Shown: piece by piece, positions 34,960 through 64,000 of the stretch
Position numbering within the stretch: the first letter of the stretch is position 1
How the letters are laid out: every line of letters begins with the position of its first letter
Assembly (NCBI GenBank): GCA_036785325.1
Contig: JAXIVH010000007.1
Coordinates: 9,947,796 to 10,011,795, forward strand
Source: Urophycis tenuis
Taxonomy: Eukaryota > Chordata > Actinopteri > Gadiformes > Phycidae
Direction: 5' to 3'
DNA length: 64,000 nt
The notes under the pieces: generated by a model
Told to the model about the DNA's origin: nothing
The model's input: the letters and a program-made list of their open reading frames with translations, nothing else
The model's database searches: none
Position numbers and translations under genes: made by a program

Positions 34960-35247
34960 TCATTCTGAGGGAGGGCGGTCCGTGATGAGACTGCTAGCCT
35001 CCTTGCAGCGAGCTAGCAGTGTGCGGCTAGCGAGCTTTCAAAGTATGCCGTGTATTTCGGAACCGCCACGATGAATAATACGATGGAGTGCTGTACACGC
35101 ATCTCTCCACGATATATCGGCCCCGCCACCGGTAGCTATAGAAGTGATTATTAAAGAACCGGGGCTTTTGCGACTTTCATCGATCCCAACTTCGATGGAC
35201 TAGAGCTAGTGAGACGCTCGGGACGGGTACGGACGTTATTCGTTCAG
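34960..35247 (+). promoter_or_regulatory. PIK3CA: Probable PIK3CA promoter and 5' non-coding exon
   Basis: A relatively CpG-rich block follows the KCNMB2 poly(A) signals. It ends in a good donor, ttcag|gtagct at 35247/35248. The coding exon at 36356 is preceded by an acceptor (cag at 36340-36342 after a pyrimidine tract), so a non-coding first exon is needed, as in other vertebrate PIK3CA genes. The exact transcription start is unknown. Confidence 0.45.
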
Positions 35248-36276
35248 GTAGCTAATGCTAATTAGCCTACTGGCTTTTAGGTTCTTGGCTAACCGGTTAG
35301 CTAGCTGCCAAACATAGCTGTGTACTTGCGGTTTTCTAATTTATCAATGAAAAGTAAAGGGTGTCATCGTTTTTATTGAGTCAACGCTGTCGACAGCGGG
35401 CACGCCATTCGCTGCCATCCCTCTTTTAGCTCACTTTATTAAGTGAACAGTGAAGCTGCTAAAATCGGAAAGTGACTGGTTTTGCTCAGTGAACTTAGCT
35501 AGCTACTAGGTCATGTAGCCTGGAATGAACACTCAGTACACCCGTGCCAGTCAGCGCAAAAGCTGAAGGAGTTGGCTTGCTTTGCCCACCCAAAGGCTAA
35601 CGATAGCTAGCTGAATTTAAGTAATGCTAATACATTTGAGCTAGCCACAGGGTTTGTTTACATGAATGCCTGCGTGCCTTTAGCTTCAAAACAACCCAAC
35701 TCATTGACACGCACCATGCAGTTGTTACCTGTCAACCTCATGATTCATGTTAATGCAAGAGTCAACGTCTGTGTTTCCATAATGAACGTTGTCCAGGATG
35801 TCAATAAGTTGACCCGATACGTCTTTAGGTAGGACTACATGTTACTTTTATAAATGATCGATATTTATATAGCTGTACATCACATGTATATAGCTATTCA
35901 TCGTGTATATCATGTTATCCCACTCTAGATATACCAGTTGAGATAGTTTACATTTAGTATCACATCTTTTGTGATTTACCCGTCGTTTTTCCATTCTCCC
36001 TAATACTATACACCCCATATTGTTAAATGTTGGAATATCGTATCTAGGTTCTCGGTCTGGATTACGAAGCGACGTATCATGATGAGCTGATGAGCTGACC
36101 ACACCACCATGAATGCCACTCACGTTGACATCAAATGGAAAAAAAACATGAAATGACCACCCATGCCCGAGGGAGAAACTTAAAAAAAATGCTATAAACA
36201 CCTCTTTCTCCTTTTTATTTTCAGGCACGCACACTGTCGTCTCCGCTGACTCGCTAAGAAAAAAAAGCCAGAGTAG

Positions 36277-36342
36277 CTAGAGAACCCCCCCCACCCCCCC
36301 TCCCCTCCCCTCCCCTCCCCTCTCCCCCCCCCCCCCCCCCAG
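36277..36342 (+). promoter_or_regulatory. PIK3CA: Extreme polypyrimidine tract and acceptor of first coding exon
   Basis: About 60 bases of almost pure C/T, with cccct repeats and a terminal C run, end in cag. The complementary strand is G-rich enough to form a G-quadruplex. Confidence 0.7.
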
Positions 36343-36355
36343 CCCAGGAAGCAGG

Positions 36356-59483
<23,128 letters not shown>

Positions 59484-60014
59484 GGCGCCAGCGACCACGG
59501 CCGGCCTGAGGCCAGAGCGATGGGGGAGGGGGGGGAGGGGGGACGGAACGGGGTGAAGGGTGTCGGCCTCTCTCGACGCTGGCTGTGTGTGTGTGTGCGT
59601 TGGGGGAGGGGGGGAGGGAGGGGGTGTGCACCGTGGAGGTGCTTTTGTTACCTTTTCTACTCTGCGACTGAACCGACGCCGTCTGCTCAGCTGACCTCCA
59701 GAAGCCACGCCCCCCCCTCCCTCCGGGGGATGGGGAGGAGGTGGAGAGGATCGTCTCAGATCTGCTGAACTTCTCCACAGCTATGGAAGAGGAGACCGGA
59801 GGACATTCGGGCCTCCCCCCCCCCCCCCCCCCCGTCAGCGGCGGACGATTGAGCGCACCGCCTCGTTTGTCCCTTGGAGGACCTCCGACCGCCAGCATGG
59901 ACAGACGTGAGGACCTCTGACGGTTGCCGAGCGACGACACTAACGTGACCTTATACCCACTACCTACTGCGGACCTGATCAAGGCAGAGCACATGTCCTC
60001 TCACTTTTGACCCC

Positions 60015-60046
<32 letters not shown>

Positions 60047-63000
60047 GCTGTTGTTTTTTCCCCGGACGATGCATGGGGGAGGAATCGAGAAAATACAGCG
60101 GGCCCAAAATAGATCCATGAGGTACGCCTAAAAAGCCCCGCGTCGGATGGTGGAACCTGGAGGAACCGGGGACGTGAGACAGTCAGACCCCGGGTATGTG
60201 AGACAGCAGACCCCGGGTACGTGAGACAGTCAGACCCCGGGTACGTGAGACAGCAGACCCCGGGTACGTGAGACAGCAGACCCCGGGTACGTGAGACAGT
60301 CAGACCCGGGTATGTGAGACAGTCAGACCCGGGTATGTGAGACAGCAGACCCCGGGTACGTGAGACAGCAGACCCCGGGTATGTGAGACAGCAGACCCCG
60401 GGTACGTGAGACAGTCAGACCCCGGGTACGTGAGACAGTCAGACCCCGGGTACGTGAGACAGCAGACCCCGGGTACGTGAGACAGTCAGACCCCGGGTGC
60501 GTGAGACAGCAGACCCCGGGTACGTGAGACAGTCAGACCCCGGGTACGTGAGACAGTCAGACCCGGGTATGTGAGACAGCAGACCCCGGGTACGTGAGAC
60601 AGCAGACCCCGGGTGCGTGAGACAGTCAGACCCCGGGTACGTGAGACAGTCAGACCCCGGGTACGTGAGACAGTCAGACCCCGGGTACGTAAGACAGTCA
60701 GACCCCGGGTACGTGAGAGAGTCAGACCCCGGGTGCGTGAGACAGCAGACCCTGGTACATGAGAGAGTCTGACCTGGGTATGTGAGACAGCAGACCCCGG
60801 GTACGTGAGACAGTCAGACCCGGGGTGGCTCTGCTGCTGTTGGGAAGGTGTTTTGGCGACGGCAGAGCTTTAAGTATTACGTTTGAAGTTCGGCCGCAAA
60901 CACGACTCTCGTCACCGTCGGGTTTGTTTCCGTTTTTAATGTTTGTTTTCGTTTTGCGTATCCATCTATATATCGATACCGGCCCGCGGTCTACAAATCT
61001 GGACCGGGCCACTTTATCTCTGTTTGTTTTGGGGTTTTTTTTTGTACTGCAGTATATTCATCCGTATATATGCTTCCTGTGCACATATACCTTTTTAAAT
61101 CTTTATTTTCTACTGAGCCAAAGTACTGGTCCTGTAAGCCCACTACGCAGCCCTCATGTTTTTAACTCTGGACTATTCCACATCCCCTTCGTAGCACTGA
61201 TCTTGCCGCCATTTCATGTTTTTTTTTCCATTTTATTTTTATTTTATTTAGTTTTTATCTGTCTGTCAGTATTATACGTTGTTTTTCCAGCATTAAGTTA
61301 CTTAAGGTTGTAAGTGAGAGAAAGGAAAAAGAATACACATTTCAAGGTCAGAGAAAGCTAAATCACACGTTTTAAATTCAACTCTATTCTCGTTTTGTTT
61401 GTGTGGTTCTGTGATGGAGTGTGACGCCACTGTTCTCATGGTGATATTGTGTTGCTACACTATGCAAATTGTACCCTTTTTTTTGTTGTTTTGTTTGTTT
61501 TCGTTTTGTGTGTGTTTGTTTGTTTGTGTTCTGGCTAAGTCCTCGACGAAGTGAACAAGCTAACCCCCCCCCCCCCCCCCCCGATGACTTACCCCCCGTG
61601 TGGCCGTCCTAGCGTTTCCGCAGACCGAACGGAGAGGATGAATGAAATGAAGGAGAGAACGACAAAACAGAATGAACTGATGAACACTTGCGTGGCGGTA
61701 ACTGTAGACTCCTCGCGCACAGAAGGACCTTCAGCTCCCCCCCCCCCCCCCCCGCCCCCCCCCCCGCCTGCCTCGTCAACGTCCTGGCCTGGCTTTGTTC
61801 TCCCCGCCGCCGTGCTGAGTCATCACGCCGCGTGGAAGATGCAGCCCTCAAGGCGACCGTATTGTTTTTACCCTGAGCTGAGCTTCGCCGCCTACGGCCG
61901 CCGCCTCCTCCTCCTCCTCCTCCTCCTCCTCCGCCTCCTCCTCCTCCTACGCTAACACACCTGACGTAGGTGGTGTAGAAATGTCTTTGTTACATTTGCT
62001 CTACAATCTGAGTGATCGTTAATCCTCCCACGCCCAAAAAGAGGAATCCCGAGCTAAAAGGGAAATTGAAGAGTTACCTCTAAGTGTCTTCTGCCCTGGA
62101 CTCTACAAACAACACAAAATGGACGCTTTCCTGGCCGGGGCTTTGGGTCCACGGCCACACGTTTTATCTCACTAAAGAGTGTCGGTGTTGGACCGGTCAG
62201 GGAAGCGACCCTTTACTGGTGTGTGCGTGTCTGTGTCTGTCTGTGTGTGTGTGTGTGTGTGCGTGTGCGTGCGTGCTTCTGTACAGGATACAGACCCATG
62301 GGGCTGGCCCCCTTACAAAAATAAGAGCGTCATCTGCAGACGATGATAATACAAGAAAAAAAAAAAAGAAAAAGTTGAATTCACCTAAAGTTGAATGCCT
62401 TCTCCACCCGCTCCGCCCGCTCCACCCCCCCCCCCCCCATCTCTGTGTGTGTGTGTCGTAGCTTCCGTTATTTTCTGGCTGCATCATGCATGAGGTCCCG
62501 CGCGTGACTGTCTTTAGGCTGACCTGATGTTTACTTGAATTTCATGTGTAAAGAGAGAGCGCTGACCTTGTCCTGGTCCCTGTACTGGTGTGTGTGTGTG
62601 TGGTGGCGGTGCAACAAACGTCACCACGAAGGTAAACCCATACCGGGAGAAAAAAAAAAAAAAACAACACAGAACGTGTGCAAATGCTTTCCTTGAATAA
62701 CTCTACAGAGGTAATATATTTTTGTATTTTAAAAGCGTATAGCCAGGGAGAACTCATGTTTGTAAAATCGTCGAAAGATGGAAGGAAGGAAAAACCCGAA
62801 AGACTTTTTTTTGGGGGGGGGGGTCTCGCAGCGAAAACCAAGTAGACGGCCTCTCAACCGTCACAACGACGTGAATCCTGACTGGACGGACGAGGACTTG
62901 AACAGCGGTGATGGTGAAGTGATGTGGGAGAGAGAGAGAGAGAGAGAGAGACGGAGGGAGGGAGAGAGAGATCTTGTCTCTGGGCTCACTAAGGAGCTGC

Positions 63001-63225
63001 CCTGCATGTTTTATGTTTTAGTTTTTTTGTTGTAAAGGACACATCATTCATACGTTCATCTATTCATGTGTAAATATCCATAACTTAGAATGCTCTGGTC
63101 AACCCCTCCCCCACCCTCCCCCACCCTACTCTCCCCCATTCCTCACCCAAACCTCCCACGTCTGACAAAAAAAGTATTAATTCATAAACTCATTGTACTG
63201 TTAAATAAAAAATATTTCTCTTTAT
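59484..63225 (+). other. PIK3CA: PIK3CA 3'UTR region
   Basis: No further exon follows the TGA. The region holds a C run (59816-59834), (TTG)n at 60017-60055, a large minisatellite, several poly-C runs, (CTC)n at 61906-61946, and a plus-strand AATAAA at 63204-63209. A shorter transcript ending upstream cannot be excluded. Confidence 0.5.
60150..60825. repeat. PIK3CA: 23/24-bp minisatellite in the PIK3CA 3' region
   Basis: gtacgtgagacagtcagacc plus ccgg (24 bp) alternates with a 23-bp form (cagcagacc), about 28 units. Each unit carries the sequence cccgggta. There are no unique spacers, so it is not CRISPR-like. Confidence 0.95.
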
Positions 63226-63226
63226 T
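63204..63226. terminator. Bidirectional poly(A) signal pair
   Basis: AATAAA on the plus strand (63204-63209) and AATAAA on the minus strand (complement TTTATT at 63221-63226) lie 11 bases apart between two convergent genes. The plus signal suits PIK3CA and the minus signal suits the BK beta-subunit gene that ends at 63813. Confidence 0.6.
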
Positions 63227-63260
63227 TGAAAGCTCACATTTCATTTTTGCGCTCAGAGGC

Positions 63261-63261
<1 letters not shown>

Positions 63262-63307
<46 letters not shown>
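63262..63307. repeat. (GT)n microsatellite
   Basis: GT run between the poly(A) pair and the minus-strand gene. Confidence 0.95.
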
Positions 63308-63463
63308 TCCCCATCACTGGGCTGAACCACAGCGGTGTGTCCCCCCCCCCCCGCAGGGGGTCTTCCCCCAAGCCGCGGTCTCCCACCGCAGGCCTTGTGT
63401 TACCGCCTCCAGCCCCCCCGCCCTCAGCCCGCCTCCATCCCGGGTCCCGCTACACCAGTCCCC

Positions 63464-63812
63464 AGCCTCTGAGTCCCGCTAAACCAGTCCCCAGCCTCTG
63501 AGTCCCGCTACACCAGTCCCCAGCCTCTGAGTCCCGCTACACCAGTCCCCAGCCTCTGAGTCCCGCTACACCAGTCCCCAGCCTCTGAGTCCCGCTACAC
63601 CAGTCCCCAGCCTCTGAGTCCCGCTACACCAGTCCCCAGCCTCCGGGTCCCGCTACACCAGTCCCCAGGGTCCCGCCACACCAGCCCCAGGGTCCCGCTA
63701 AACTAGCCCCAGCCTCTGAGTCCCGCTACACCAGTCCCCAGCCTCCTGGTCCCACTACACCAGTCCCCAGCCTCCTGGTCCCACTACACCAGTCCCCAGC
63801 CCCAGGGTCCCG
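63464..63812. repeat. 29-bp minisatellite abutting the KCNMB3 stop
   Basis: cccgctacaccagtccccag plus cctctgagt, about twelve units, the last ones degenerate. The unit is homologous to the final codons of the minus-strand gene that starts at 63813. Confidence 0.93.
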
Positions 63813-64000
63813 CTAAACCAGCCCCAGCCTCTGGGTCAGCTTCACCAGCAGCACCAGCGAGGCCCCTCCGCCCAGCATGAGGCCGGGCCACAGCAGGGCC
63901 AACAGGGCCGTGCGCAGGGTGTACCGCCGCTGCAGGATGGCGTCGCCGGGCCGCTGGGCGTCGGCCAGGCAGGGCAGGGCGTCGCCGCGCCGCGCCTCCA
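63813..64000 (-). CDS. KCNMB3: BK channel beta subunit, C-terminal end (partial)
   Basis: The minus-strand frame of 61 codons plus TAG (63815-63813) runs off the window edge. It reads 'EARRGDALPCLADAQRPGDA', then 'ILQRRYTLRTALLALLWPGL', then 'MLGGGASLVLLVKLTQRLGLV'. The 'PC..D..' block, the hydrophobic TM2 with 'WP..ML.GGA' and the 'KLTQ' that follows match the last exon of KCNMB2 in this window. It is therefore a paralogous BK beta subunit. KCNMB3 is chosen because that gene lies tail to tail with PIK3CA in human. The tail stops five residues after KLTQ, while KCNMB2 has fourteen. The GC-rich codon use differs from its surroundings. Upstream exons lie outside the window. Confidence 0.8.
   Translation of the reverse strand, partial: EARRGDALPCLADAQRPGDAILQRRYTLRTALLALLWPGLMLGGGASLVLLVKLTQRLGLV

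Noticed and set aside
60150..60825. CRISPR-like array
   Set aside because: Units are contiguous with no unique spacers, in a vertebrate genome; it is a minisatellite.

Overview
The window is teleost nuclear DNA. It has two intron-rich vertebrate genes with GT-AG splice sites, a partial third gene, many (CA)n and (GA)n microsatellites, minisatellites, tRNA-derived SINEs, LINE fragments, hAT-type elements, a P-element-like transposase and Ty3/gypsy remnants. There are no bacterial operons, rRNA genes or CRISPR arrays. The species cannot be fixed from the sequence.

Layout. Positions 1-16500 are mostly transposon debris: a gypsy gag remnant with a nested SINE (3.2-4.1 kb), a LINE reverse transcriptase on the minus strand (6.4-8.2 kb), a broken gypsy integrase fused to a THAP-domain P-element transposase (9.4-12.9 kb), and a hAT MITE (14.5 kb). 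At 16.5-17.5 kb on the minus strand there is a three-exon candidate gene for a 100-residue secreted N-glycoprotein that I do not recognise. A degenerate copy of its promoter and first exon lies at 19.3 kb. Positions 20.8-32.1 kb are largely non-coding, with a 200-base assembly gap (21301-21500) and a strong CTCF-like motif at 27.7 kb.

The conserved core is KCNMB2 (+, 32174-33997, BK-channel beta2 subunit, 4 coding exons, 236 aa), followed about 1 kb later by the probable PIK3CA 5' exon. PIK3CA (+, 36356-59483, p110-alpha, 20 coding exons, 1068 aa) comes next. At the right edge, on the minus strand, is the last part of a second BK beta-subunit gene, taken as KCNMB3 from its tail-to-tail position with PIK3CA. 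The order KCNMB2-PIK3CA-KCNMB3 matches the human locus, except that human ZMAT3 is not present between KCNMB2 and PIK3CA here.

How the genes relate: KCNMB2 and KCNMB3 encode accessory subunits that tune calcium-activated potassium channels. PIK3CA encodes the lipid kinase that makes PIP3 downstream of receptor tyrosine kinases and Ras. Their adjacency is ancient synteny rather than a functional operon. The PIK3CA introns and 3' region hold most of the minisatellites and several datable insertions, including a hAT element that contains an inverted (twin-primed) LINE. The PIK3CA and KCNMB3 transcripts appear to share a bidirectional poly(A) signal region near 63.2 kb.
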